A stretch of DNA of 64,000 nt from an uncultured Clostridia bacterium (GTDB lineage: Bacteria > Bacillota > Clostridia > Christensenellales > UBA1242), in NCBI GenBank assembly GCA_937896905.1, contig CALBOE010000006.1, positions 248,001 to 312,000 on the forward strand, read 5' to 3'. Both the position numbers and the translations under genes were made by a program. Under the pieces are notes generated by a model, which did no database searches, was not told the origin of the DNA, and was given only the letters and a program-made list of their open reading frames with translations. Of the stretch, positions 17,013-25,183 are shown in pieces (the stretch's first letter is position 1; each line of letters opens with the position of its first letter).

Positions 17013-18290
17013 TTAATTGCTCTCTATATAGCCGGCAAAATTATCGTCATCGTCTTCATTGTCGTCATAGTCAATTCCAACAACTTGCGAAACATCTCCC
17101 AACTTTTTGGCAATTTTTCGGGAAGATTTTGTTGCCTGCTCGATGGTGGTTGTTGCTTCTCCCAATTTGTTTTGCGTTTTAAGAAGTAAGTTAACAAACT
17201 TTTCAAACTCTTGCTTAAATGTGGAAAGCACTTGCCAAAGTTCGCTACTTCGTTTTTCAATAGATAATGTTTTAAACCCTAACTGCAAACTATTTAAAAG
17301 TGCCGTTAAAGTGGTTGGCCCGCACACAATAACTTTAAATTGATTTTGAAGTGTTTCCATAAGCTCAACATCTCTAACCACTTCTGCATAAAGGCCTTCT
17401 ATTGGAAGGAACATAATTGCAAAGTCGGTGGTTTCTGGCACATTAATATATTTTTCCTTAATGCTTTTTGCCTCTTCCTTAATTCGCTTAATTAATTGCT
17501 TTTGCGCTTTTTCAATAAGTTCTTTATTAATTGTTTCGCTTGCTTCCACAAGTTTGTTATAATCTTCCAGCGGGAATTTGCTATCTATTGGCAAATAAAC
17601 CTCTCCTGCATCTTTACCTGGCATAACAACAACAAAATCCACACGTTCCTTGCTGTTTTTCTTAACCTGAAATTGTGCCTTAAACTGATTTGGTGCAAGC
17701 ATTTGCTCCAACAAGCCCGAAAGCATAACTTCGCCCCAACCACCACGAACTTTAACGTTGGTTAGCACCTTTTTAAGGTCGCCAACACCGGTGGCGAGCG
17801 TTCTCATTTCTCCCAAACCCAAATTAACACTTTCTAAACTTTGTTGAATTTTAGAAAAACTTTCGTTTAACCTTTGCGAAAGAGAATTGTTTAACTTTTC
17901 GTCTACCGTTTCCCTCATTTTTTCAAGCGACTTTTCATTTTCAACACGCATATTGTTCAGTGCTAAGTTAACATCAAACGCCAATTTTTCAATGCGCTGT
18001 TCGTTTCTTGTGGTTAAATCGTCAACTCTTTTTGAAATGCTTTCAAATTCTTGCTTTTCTATAATTGTTAGGTTATTAATTGTGTTTTGTGTTGCAATTT
18101 CGCTGTTTTTTAGTGCCTGCATAAGCATATTGTTTAAAAGAATGTTTTGTTCTTTTTGCGTTTCAACCACTTGTTTTATTTGCCCATCGTCTTTAAGGGT
18201 TGGCTGTTTTTTCTTATACATCACAATAAAAACGATGGTGGTTAATAACCACACACCGCCAAAAATAGAACCCAATATAATGTATTCCAT
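17013..18290 (-). CDS. rmuC: RmuC family DNA recombination protein
   Basis: 425 residues. An N-terminal transmembrane segment is followed by a coiled coil (~residues 35-150) and the RmuC nuclease-like domain, with the typical VKVRGGWGEVMLSGLLEQM, LPIDSKFPLEDYNKL and FAIMFLPIEGLYAE segments. RmuC limits inversions at short repeats. The acidic C-terminal tail is Asp/Glu-rich. AAGGAATTAAT precedes the ATG. Confidence 0.93.
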   Translation of the reverse strand: MEYIILGSIFGGVWLLTTIVFIVMYKKKQPTLKDDGQIKQVVETQKEQNILLNNMLMQALKNSEIATQNTINNLTIIEKQEFESISKRVDDLTTRNEQRIEKLAFDVNLALNNMRVENEKSLEKMRETVDEKLNNSLSQRLNESFSKIQQSLESVNLGLGEMRTLATGVGDLKKVLTNVKVRGGWGEVMLSGLLEQMLAPNQFKAQFQVKKNSKERVDFVVVMPGKDAGEVYLPIDSKFPLEDYNKLVEASETINKELIEKAQKQLIKRIKEEAKSIKEKYINVPETTDFAIMFLPIEGLYAEVVRDVELMETLQNQFKVIVCGPTTLTALLNSLQLGFKTLSIEKRSSELWQVLSTFKQEFEKFVNLLLKTQNKLGEATTTIEQATKSSRKIAKKLGDVSQVVGIDYDDNEDDDDNFAGYIESN

Positions 18291-18301
18291 ATTAATTCCT
18301 T

Positions 18302-18877
18302 TTAAGTTGTTGGCAAAAGACTGTTTGTTGCAACAACGCCAGTGCTAATGTTTTTGTGTTGAATTGCCCTTGCAACTGCCGTTAATTGAATTGCTTTGCC
18401 TTTATATGTATTATCTAGATCTGTGCTAAAAGTGTAAGAAATTGTGAACGGTGAAGTTTCACTTTGGTCAATTGCAGTTGCACTTGTTGTGTAGTTGCCT
18501 GGCGTGCCTTGAATTTCTGCACCTGTGGCAGTGTAATACTTATGCAAAACTGGAGTTTCTGTATCTGCAATTTCAATTTTAAGTTCCACAAGCGCCCATA
18601 TTTTAGAATTTCCGGTGTTTTCAACCGCACCGTGGAATGTTATGGTGCTGCCAGGCAGCGCCCTAGATATAGTTACATTCTCTTCCGCATAAATTGTTGT
18701 GTCGGTTGCCGAAGTGAAGCCAACTCGAATAATTGCCGTTGTTACGCTTGCAACCTTAGCCCCTGCTGTTGCAGTAAAGAATGCATACGACGACCCAATT
18801 GAAAGCAAAAAAGTTAAGGCGAATGTGAACGCCCACGTAATCCACTGAGATCTTCTTCCGTAATGTTTTCTTTTCAC
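18302..18877 (-). CDS. SipW-dependent secreted protein, TasA/camelysin-like
   Basis: About 191 residues. The N-terminus is basic, then a hydrophobic signal segment ends in SSYAFFTATAGAK, close to the SipW-type cleavage region of TasA and camelysin. The body is beta-rich with VENTGNSKIWALVELKIE, similar to the TasA pattern of an unpaired NTG(N) motif. Family members form extracellular fibres or matrix. The start is taken as GTG at 18877 because AGGTGG lies just upstream. No SipW signal peptidase gene is adjacent. A TTGACA-17-TAAAAT promoter lies directly upstream. Confidence 0.65.
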   Translation of the reverse strand: MKRKHYGRRSQWITWAFTFALTFLLSIGSSYAFFTATAGAKVASVTTAIIRVGFTSATDTTIYAEENVTISRALPGSTITFHGAVENTGNSKIWALVELKIEIADTETPVLHKYYTATGAEIQGTPGNYTTSATAIDQSETSPFTISYTFSTDLDNTYKGKAIQLTAVARAIQHKNISTGVVATNSLLPTT

Positions 18878-18894
18878 CCCTGCCACCTATTTTA

Positions 18895-18923
18895 ATTTTA
18901 AGGATTTAAACGAAAATTGTCAA
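18895..18923 (-). promoter_or_regulatory. Sigma-A-type promoter of the TasA-like gene
   Basis: TTGACA (18918-18923), 17-base spacer, TAAAAT (18895-18900) on the minus strand. It is divergent from the promoter at 18972-18999. Confidence 0.7.
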
Positions 18924-18971
18924 ACAAAATTTTAAAATTATATAATTTATTTTAAATGCGCAAAAATAAGA

Positions 18972-18999
18972 TTGCAATTTTTAAAGAATTGGTTATAAT
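18972..18999 (+). promoter_or_regulatory. Sigma-A-type promoter of the lipid-kinase-like gene, predicted leaderless
   Basis: TTGCAA (18972-18977), 16-base spacer, perfect TATAAT (18994-18999), then 6 bases to the ATG at 19006. There is no Shine-Dalgarno. Confidence 0.65.
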
Positions 19000-19005
19000 A
19001 ATTGT

Positions 19006-19872
19006 ATGTTAAATTTGTTGGTTGCGCCTGCCAAAGTTAACCATAAGGCAGAAGCTGTTATTAAAAAAGTTGTAAAACTCTTAAAAGCTGAAAACACCGA
19101 ATATTCAGTTTATTTTTCACATAATAACGATGAGTTGTGCAAAATTGCAGAAGAACTTGTGCAAATGAACGAAACCGACATTGTTGTGGTGGGTGGCAAC
19201 GTTGCAGTGCACACAGTTTTAAATGCAATTAAAGACGTTGGCAAAATTAAATTGGGCATAATTCCCACCGGAGAGGACGATGATTTTGTTAAATTTATGC
19301 AACTAGAAACAAACCCAGTTAAAGCAATAAAAAACATTTTAAATTCTAAACCCCAAGCGGTTGACTATCTTACTGCAAACAACACAATAGTGCTAAACAA
19401 CATTATGGTTGGTGCAAGTGCCGAAGTTGCCGAAGCATATTGTAACTACAACCTAAAAGGTGCATTGCCAAACCTAGTTGCCACTTTAAAACATGGCAAA
19501 AACTTTAATGGCATTGAATTATTGCTGGATACAAAAACTGGCAAACCAAAAAAGGAATTAATTTTCGATATGTCCATTTGCAACACAGGAATTAGTGCTG
19601 GAAAAAATGTAAGCCCGCTTTCCAACCCTAATGACGGACTTTTAAACTTAACCTATGCCAAGTTTTTGGAAAGGCCAGAACGGGCCAAATATTTGCTTTC
19701 TGCCAAAAAAGGGAAACATATATATGCACAACACACAAAACAACAATGGCTAAAAGCAGTTCGCCTAACAAATGAAGCAAAAAGCATAAAAGCAGTGTTA
19801 GACGGCTCTGTTTACACGTTCGACGAGCTTAACATCTCTGTTGTGGAAAAGGGTTTAAAAATATATAAATAA
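19006..19872 (+). CDS. Diacylglycerol/lipid kinase-like protein with degenerate active site
   Basis: 288 residues with the DAGK/YegS two-domain layout. The nucleotide-binding loop that is normally GGDGT reads GGNVAV (residues 63-68), and the GTGNDF motif is GEDDDF (89-94). The later NPNDGLLNLTY segment still fits the family. The loss of the GGDG Asp and of GTGND argues for an altered substrate or a non-catalytic role. The start codon is directly preceded by a promoter, so it is likely leaderless. It is divergent from the TasA-like gene and followed by its own terminator. Confidence 0.7.
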   Translation: MLNLLVAPAKVNHKAEAVIKKVVKLLKAENTEYSVYFSHNNDELCKIAEELVQMNETDIVVVGGNVAVHTVLNAIKDVGKIKLGIIPTGEDDDFVKFMQLETNPVKAIKNILNSKPQAVDYLTANNTIVLNNIMVGASAEVAEAYCNYNLKGALPNLVATLKHGKNFNGIELLLDTKTGKPKKELIFDMSICNTGISAGKNVSPLSNPNDGLLNLTYAKFLERPERAKYLLSAKKGKHIYAQHTKQQWLKAVRLTNEAKSIKAVLDGSVYTFDELNISVVEKGLKIYK

Positions 19873-19885
19873 AATCACTAAAAAC

Positions 19886-19913
19886 AAAAAGATTGCTTAT
19901 GCAATCTTTTTTA
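19886..19913. terminator. Terminator between the lipid-kinase-like gene and tilS
   Basis: Perfect 11-bp stem AAAAAGATTGC / GCAATCTTTTT (19886-19896 and 19901-19911) with a TTAT loop. It can act in both directions and touches the stop codon of tilS. Confidence 0.8.
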
Positions 19914-21254
19914 AACAATATCTTTTTCGTAATTAACTTTATAGTAACTTCTTGTGTTTTCGGTTAGTTTTAATTCGTCGGCAATTTCAATGTCTGCAAC
20001 AATAAGAATTTTATTTCCGCTTGCCAAAACTGGAATTTCACTTCTCATTCTTTGTGGGATTTTTTTATCTATAAAATAATCTTTAAGTTTTTTGGTTCCG
20101 CCCAAGCCAAGTGGCGAGAACACGTCACCCTCCTGCCTAAATCGCCAAGTGGCATCTGTTGGCAAACGGTCGGCATCAATTATGTGTTGGTGAGCTTTTG
20201 GTTCGGTTAAAACCTTGCTTAAAGTGCTTCTAATTGTTCCATAGCCATCAATCTTTAATTTTCCGCTTTTAAAGGCATGGGTTCCGCTAAGTTCTTTCTT
20301 TTTAAGGTTTCCAATAACAATATATTCATATTCTTTCAACACCTTAATTTTAAATGGAAGAGCAATCACACTGCCGTTTTTGGCTTCTAAGGCAAACTCT
20401 CTAACAATTTTAATGTGCCTATTTTCAATGTCCTGCTTAGAAAACCTTGCAAGCACCTTTTTTAAAATTCTGTTAACAACCGCTTCGTTTTGAAAGAAAT
20501 AGGTTAACGGAACTTTAACAATGTCGCCATTTTCAATAATTGTATTTACATTAATTTGGCTGTTAATAAAACTATCGTCCTTTGCGCATATTTTTGCAAA
20601 GTTAACAATGTTTTTATCCACGCCCTTAAAGTGCTTTCTTAAATCTGGCAAAACAACGTTGCGAATGTAGTTTCTGGAATAGGAATTATCCATATTAGTT
20701 TCGTCTTCAACATATTCCAAACCATGTTCGTCTAAATACGACATAATTTCTTCCCTTGGGGTTTCCAAAAGTGGACGAATATACAAATTGTCCCTAACCG
20801 GTTCCATGCCCTTTGCTCCAGTTAATCCGGCGCCCCTAACAATGTTCAAAAGCACAGTTTCGGCTTGGTCGTTACGGTGATGTGCCAAAGCAATTTTATC
20901 TGCCAAACCCTTTTCAACGGCAGTTTCAAAAATGCCATACCTCACCTTTCTTGCCGCTTGTTCTAGGGTTAATTTTTCTTCTTTTGCAACTTTAACCGCT
21001 TCGCCTTTGAATTTATATGCCCTAATTTTATGGTCCTTGCAAAATTGCATAACAAATTCTGTGTCTAACGCACTGTGGGCACGAATTCCATGGTCCACAT
21101 TAATGGCAACAACTTCACAATCTAAATCCGCCTTAATGGAATTTAAATAGTGTAATAAACAAATGCTATCTCTTCCGCCAGAACAAGCAACGCCCACAAC
21201 TTCGCCTTGTTTAATCATTTGGTGCTTTTTAATATACTCTAAAACGTCTTCCAT
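19911..21254 (-). CDS. tilS: tRNA(Ile)-lysidine synthase
   Basis: 447 residues from the ATG at 21254, chosen because AGGAG lies just upstream. The PP-loop SGGRDS (VACSGGRDSICLLHYL) is near the N-terminus. The TilS core follows (VDHGIRAHSALDTEFV, LAHHRNDQAETVLLNIVRGAGLTGAKGM) and a C-terminal TilS substrate-binding domain is present. It converts C34 of tRNA-Ile(CAU) to lysidine, which allows AUA decoding. It follows spoIIE in the same direction. Confidence 0.95.
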   Translation of the reverse strand: MEDVLEYIKKHQMIKQGEVVGVACSGGRDSICLLHYLNSIKADLDCEVVAINVDHGIRAHSALDTEFVMQFCKDHKIRAYKFKGEAVKVAKEEKLTLEQAARKVRYGIFETAVEKGLADKIALAHHRNDQAETVLLNIVRGAGLTGAKGMEPVRDNLYIRPLLETPREEIMSYLDEHGLEYVEDETNMDNSYSRNYIRNVVLPDLRKHFKGVDKNIVNFAKICAKDDSFINSQINVNTIIENGDIVKVPLTYFFQNEAVVNRILKKVLARFSKQDIENRHIKIVREFALEAKNGSVIALPFKIKVLKEYEYIVIGNLKKKELSGTHAFKSGKLKIDGYGTIRSTLSKVLTEPKAHQHIIDADRLPTDATWRFRQEGDVFSPLGLGGTKKLKDYFIDKKIPQRMRSEIPVLASGNKILIVADIEIADELKLTENTRSYYKVNYEKDIV

Positions 21255-21329
21255 TTTTTCTCCTATAATATTATTGTTAATTATACAATAACAAAAGGAT
21301 AATTGCAATAGGTTAAAATAAATTTTCTG

Positions 21330-23609
21330 CTAATTTTTTAAGAATGTTCTAGCCACCAAAACAGTCATGTCGTCCTTTGCATTCATGCCATTTCTGTGCA
21401 ATGCCTCGTTTAAAATTGTTTCCGCCAAAGTTTGTGGATTGGTGCTTGCAAGTTTTTCCACAAATTCTGCCATTTCTTCCACAGTTTCAAAGGCATCTGT
21501 TATGCCGTCTGTAACTAAAATTATTGCGTCCTGTGTGGATATTGTTGTTTTAAATGTGCTTGGGCTAACACTATCCAACGCCCCAATTGGCAATGCACCG
21601 CCTTGCACAAGCTCTAAATTAGAATTTCTTTTAATAAACCCAAAAGGTGCACCCACTTTAATAAAATCTGCCAATTGATTATTCAAATCTAACAAACAAA
21701 CATCTAACGTGGAATAGTTTTCTTGATTGCTTATTGCAAGCAATTTATTAACGCTTTCTAAAATAATTTCGTTGTTAAACCCTGCTTTGTAAAAGTTTTC
21801 AATAAGCCCCAACGTCATTGCGCTCATTTTGTGCGCATTTGTTCCAGTTCCCATGCCATCGCATAAGGCAAGCAAAAATCTGTTTGCCCCCAAACGAATT
21901 ATACTATGGCAATCTCCGCAAATTTCGTTACCTGCCTTGTTGCAACTTGCAAGCCCAAAAACACAATCGAACTTGCTTTGTTTTCGCAAGGTTATTGAAT
22001 TAAATGTTCCATTTTCCACAGGCACAACACTGCTAACTTGCATTGGCATTTTTAGTGTGTTACTTAACACTTTTTCCACAATTGGTGCATATTCCGCCTG
22101 TGCCTTAACCACAACAACAGCGCTTGTTTCTTCCTGTTTTTCTGTGTATAACAGCACTTCCTTACACTCTATGTTGTGTTTTAGAAGGTTGGAAATTATT
22201 TTATTTTCTCGTGCAATGTCGAATGTTACATTGGCGTCAATTTCGTCACCAATATCTAGCAACAATCTGGCAACCGCTCCCATTTGGTCGGCAAGCAGAA
22301 TTTTAACGTTGTTAATATCTGTCATCATGTGCTTATATTGTTTATACTCATCACACAAGCGGTTAATTGTGGAAATTAACGGATTAATTTTTCCACACCG
22401 ATCGGTTAACCCAGCAGGTAAATCCAATAAGGAAATTTTACCTTTTGTTACGGCGGTTTCCACCAAATGCTCTAGCGCCGACCTGTTATTCAAGGCAAGC
22501 GAGCGAGTGCAGCGAGATTTATCTATGCAGTCCTTACAGCACGAACAACAAACTTCTTTTGTAAGCATTGCAACCAACTCTTCTTTGTTCAGTTGTTTTT
22601 TTAACATGTTTAAATGTATTTGTTTCATGTCCATAAACACATTGCTAAGTTCTGCCATTCTTTTTCGTAAAGTTTTGCGAGTAATGTTAATTAGGTTTCG
22701 GCTGGATATGTCACTTTTTTTAACATAAACCACGTCTTTAAGTGCATTAAGCAGTTTGTTTGGCAAAAACATAAATAACACGGCGGAACACACAAATGGA
22801 AGAAAAGTAAACAAATTAATTGCACCAACATCAAAATATAACCTAACAAACAATTCAACCAGCAATGAGTAAAGCACAATTTTAGTTTTGTGCGAACCCG
22901 CAAACACGCTTCCCGCCATTGCAATTAAACAAAATTCCGCAATAATCTCAAGCGAGCCCTGCGTTATGCTCGCACCCAAAGAAAGCGCAAGCGTTATGGC
23001 AAAGGTTAAACTAGGGCTTCCAACAGAAACACACAACAAAACCACAGTTAACGCAACAAAACTAAAAACCGAAAAATCAAAAACAAAAACCGATGAAAGA
23101 CCCGCCCCCATTAACGCAATGGCAAACATAAAGCAAATGCTTTCGTCTAGGGTTAATTTAAAACAGTTTTTTCTTAAAAACAACACCTGCAACACCACAA
23201 CAAAAACATAAACGCAAATCAAACCCAACAATAAGTAAAACACCCATTGCTTTAAATTGTAAAAATTGTAATAGACATAAACAACCTGCGAAATAACAAA
23301 ACCAAGAAACAGTGCCCACAGCTTAATCCTTTTTTTTGATAACCTAAAAGCATAAAACAAAACAAGCCCAACCGCAACGCAACCCACGGCAACAAAAAAA
23401 CTTTCCAAGGTTGGATTTATTGCAAAGGCAGAAACAAGAGTAAACCCCGCCAAAAATTTTTCGTCTAAACCAACAAACAAACCCGCAAAGAAAAACGCAA
23501 ACAAAAATGGGCTTAACCCAGAAATTGTTGCATTTGCAAGCACCAGCGAAACAAAAAAAATGGTTATGTATTTAAAAATAAATTGTGTTGAAACCTTATA
23601 ATTTTTCAT
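21330..23609 (-). CDS. spoIIE: Stage II sporulation protein E, PP2C-type phosphatase
   Basis: 759 residues. The N-terminal ~310 contain about ten transmembrane segments, the central region (~320-540) is the oligomerisation/FtsZ-interaction part, and the C-terminal ~200 are a PP2C domain with LALCDGMGTGTNAHKMS and VTDGITDAFE. SpoIIE dephosphorylates SpoIIAA and so activates sigma-F in the forespore. The Cys-rich stretch CCSCCKDCIDKSRC near the end of the membrane part is conspicuous. AAAGGAAAA precedes the ATG. No Spo0A box was found in the upstream AT-rich region. Confidence 0.95.
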   Translation of the reverse strand: MKNYKVSTQFIFKYITIFFVSLVLANATISGLSPFLFAFFFAGLFVGLDEKFLAGFTLVSAFAINPTLESFFVAVGCVAVGLVLFYAFRLSKKRIKLWALFLGFVISQVVYVYYNFYNLKQWVFYLLLGLICVYVFVVVLQVLFLRKNCFKLTLDESICFMFAIALMGAGLSSVFVFDFSVFSFVALTVVLLCVSVGSPSLTFAITLALSLGASITQGSLEIIAEFCLIAMAGSVFAGSHKTKIVLYSLLVELFVRLYFDVGAINLFTFLPFVCSAVLFMFLPNKLLNALKDVVYVKKSDISSRNLINITRKTLRKRMAELSNVFMDMKQIHLNMLKKQLNKEELVAMLTKEVCCSCCKDCIDKSRCTRSLALNNRSALEHLVETAVTKGKISLLDLPAGLTDRCGKINPLISTINRLCDEYKQYKHMMTDINNVKILLADQMGAVARLLLDIGDEIDANVTFDIARENKIISNLLKHNIECKEVLLYTEKQEETSAVVVVKAQAEYAPIVEKVLSNTLKMPMQVSSVVPVENGTFNSITLRKQSKFDCVFGLASCNKAGNEICGDCHSIIRLGANRFLLALCDGMGTGTNAHKMSAMTLGLIENFYKAGFNNEIILESVNKLLAISNQENYSTLDVCLLDLNNQLADFIKVGAPFGFIKRNSNLELVQGGALPIGALDSVSPSTFKTTISTQDAIILVTDGITDAFETVEEMAEFVEKLASTNPQTLAETILNEALHRNGMNAKDDMTVLVARTFLKN

Positions 23610-23798
23610 ATTTATTTTTCCTTTAATTAAAAATTTAACACAAAAAAATTAAATTAATTTGTAAGAAAAATGTAAAAAAACTAAAAAAATACACTATTTT
23701 TTGTGTTTTTATTATTATTTTAAATATTTTTTATTATTTTTAAATATATTTAAATATATTTTCCTTTTATTTTTATTTTTTATTTCAACACAACACGC
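23610..23798. other. AT-rich divergent intergenic region
   Basis: About 190 bases between spoIIE and the pheS promoter, nearly all A and T, with two tandem TTTAAATATA units near 23735-23760 and a short ACAC/GTGT hairpin followed by T at about 23691-23710. No reading frame or Spo0A box was seen. Confidence 0.6.
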
Positions 23799-23827
23799 TT
23801 GACAAAGTTTTAAAAAAGTTGTAACAT
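23799..23827 (+). promoter_or_regulatory. Sigma-A promoter of the pheST T-box transcript
   Basis: TTGACA (23799-23804), 17-base spacer, TAACAT (23822-23827). The predicted start is near 23834, the 5' end of the T-box. Confidence 0.8.
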
Positions 23828-23833
23828 AACAAC

Positions 23834-24122
23834 AAGCATTTATTGCAAATAAAAACTGTGAAGATGTTTTAGTAGTTAATTTGTTTCATAAAGAGAGAGT
23901 GTTCATTGGCTGGAAAACACTTATGTTCAGCATATTAACGAATTTCAGCATTGGAGTTGCTTTCTGGTAAAAGCTAATTGGCCGTTAAGGAAAGCCGGAC
24001 AAAACCGTAAAAATGTAATGAGGCAACAAGAACGTTGTGAACAATTTGTGAAAAGTTCGAGTTGTAAATTTAGGTGGTACCACGAGAGTATGCTCGTCCT
24101 ATGTTTGTTGGGGCGATTTTTT
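23834..24122 (+). promoter_or_regulatory. T-box riboswitch for phenylalanine (pheST leader)
   Basis: The conserved T-box sequence AGGTGGTACCACG lies at 24072-24084. The antiterminator pairs AGG with CCT (24072-24074, 24098-24100) and ACGAG with CTCGT (24082-24086, 24093-24097). The alternative terminator pairs TCGTCC with GGGCGA (24094-24099, 24111-24116) followed by T. In Stem I the AGTA motif and a GAA-T-TTC-A segment place the specifier codon at 23944-23946 (TTC, Phe). Uncharged tRNA-Phe should promote antitermination into pheS-pheT. Confidence 0.9.
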
Positions 24123-24148
24123 ATTGCCAAAAATTAAAAGGAGAAAAA

Positions 24149-25180
24149 ATGCAAAACAAAATTAAAGAAATTGAAAATCTGTTTGAAGCAGATGTTAAAA
24201 CCGTTTGCACACTTGCCGGGCTAGACGAATTAAGGGTTAAGTTTTTAGGCAAAAGCGGTTTAATTACAGCCATTATGCCAATGATGAAAACTGTTCCAAA
24301 CGAACAAAAGCGCGAAATGGGAATGCTGGTTAATGCACTTAAAGGCAACATCGAAACTTGCATAAACCAAAAAATTGAAGAGTTTAAACAAAGAGCAATT
24401 GAAGAAGAAATTAACAATGCAGAACGCATTGACATAACACTTCCATCTAACAACAATTTAGGCTCGCTTCACCCACGCACAATTGTGCAAAAAGAAATTG
24501 AAGACGTGTTTGTTTCTATGGGCTTTGTTGTGGAAGAAGGAAACGAAGTGGAAACCGAATTTAATAACTTTGACGCCGTTAACGTGCCAGCAAACCACCC
24601 AGCAAGAGATATGCAAGACACATTCTGGCTAAACAATGGCCAGCTTTTAAAAACACACACATCAGCAGCTCAAAACCGCATTTTGAAAAAATACCCAATG
24701 CCAATTAGGGCCATTTTCCCTGGCAGATGTTTTAGGAACGAAGAGGTAGATGCCGGACACGAACACACCTTCTTTCAACTTGAAGGCATTATTGTTGATG
24801 AAAACGTTTCGGTTGCAAATTTAATTTACTTTATGAAAGAAATGCTTTCGCGTATCTTTAAAAAGGAAGTAGAAGTGAGATTGCGCCCCGGCTTCTTCCC
24901 TTTCACCGAACCAAGTTTTGAAATGGACGTTAAATGCCCATATTGCGGTGGCAGCGGTTGCAACGTTTGCAAACAAGGCGGCTGGATTGAACTTTGCCCT
25001 TGCGGTATGATTCACCCTAACGTTTTAAAACAGGCCGGAATTGATAGCGACAAATATAGCGGCTGTGCTTTCGGTTTGGGGTTAGACCGTATGGTTATGA
25101 TGAAAATGGGATTTAACGACATTCGCAAACTAAGCAGTGGTAATCTTAAAATTTTCAAACAATTTAAGGTTGAGAGGTAG
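24149..25180 (+). CDS. pheS: Phenylalanine-tRNA ligase alpha subunit
   Basis: 343 residues from the ATG at 24149, chosen because AAGGAG lies 5 bases upstream. An earlier in-frame start at 24074 falls inside the T-box. The N-terminal coiled coil is followed by the class II catalytic core with HPARDMQDTFW, RAIFPGRCFRNEEVDAGHEHTFFQ and the motif 3 segment GLGLDRMVMMKMG. The Cys-rich CPYCGGSGCNVC is usual for this family. It forms an alpha2-beta2 enzyme with PheT. Confidence 0.97.
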   Translation: MQNKIKEIENLFEADVKTVCTLAGLDELRVKFLGKSGLITAIMPMMKTVPNEQKREMGMLVNALKGNIETCINQKIEEFKQRAIEEEINNAERIDITLPSNNNLGSLHPRTIVQKEIEDVFVSMGFVVEEGNEVETEFNNFDAVNVPANHPARDMQDTFWLNNGQLLKTHTSAAQNRILKKYPMPIRAIFPGRCFRNEEVDAGHEHTFFQLEGIIVDENVSVANLIYFMKEMLSRIFKKEVEVRLRPGFFPFTEPSFEMDVKCPYCGGSGCNVCKQGGWIELCPCGMIHPNVLKQAGIDSDKYSGCAFGLGLDRMVMMKMGFNDIRKLSSGNLKIFKQFKVER

Positions 25181-25183
25181 AAT

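Noticed and set aside
22492..22515. Short repeat of GCGAG units inside spoIIE
   Set aside because: It is a local coding repeat in frame; there is no spaced array and no CRISPR-like structure.
21829..22728. Long plus-strand reading frame opposite spoIIE (299 codons)
   Set aside because: It is an antisense shadow of spoIIE, with no Shine-Dalgarno and unusual composition; spoIIE is fully recognisable on the other strand.
24074..24148. In-frame upstream extension of pheS
   Set aside because: This segment is inside the T-box and lacks a ribosome-binding site; the ATG at 24149 has AAGGAG.
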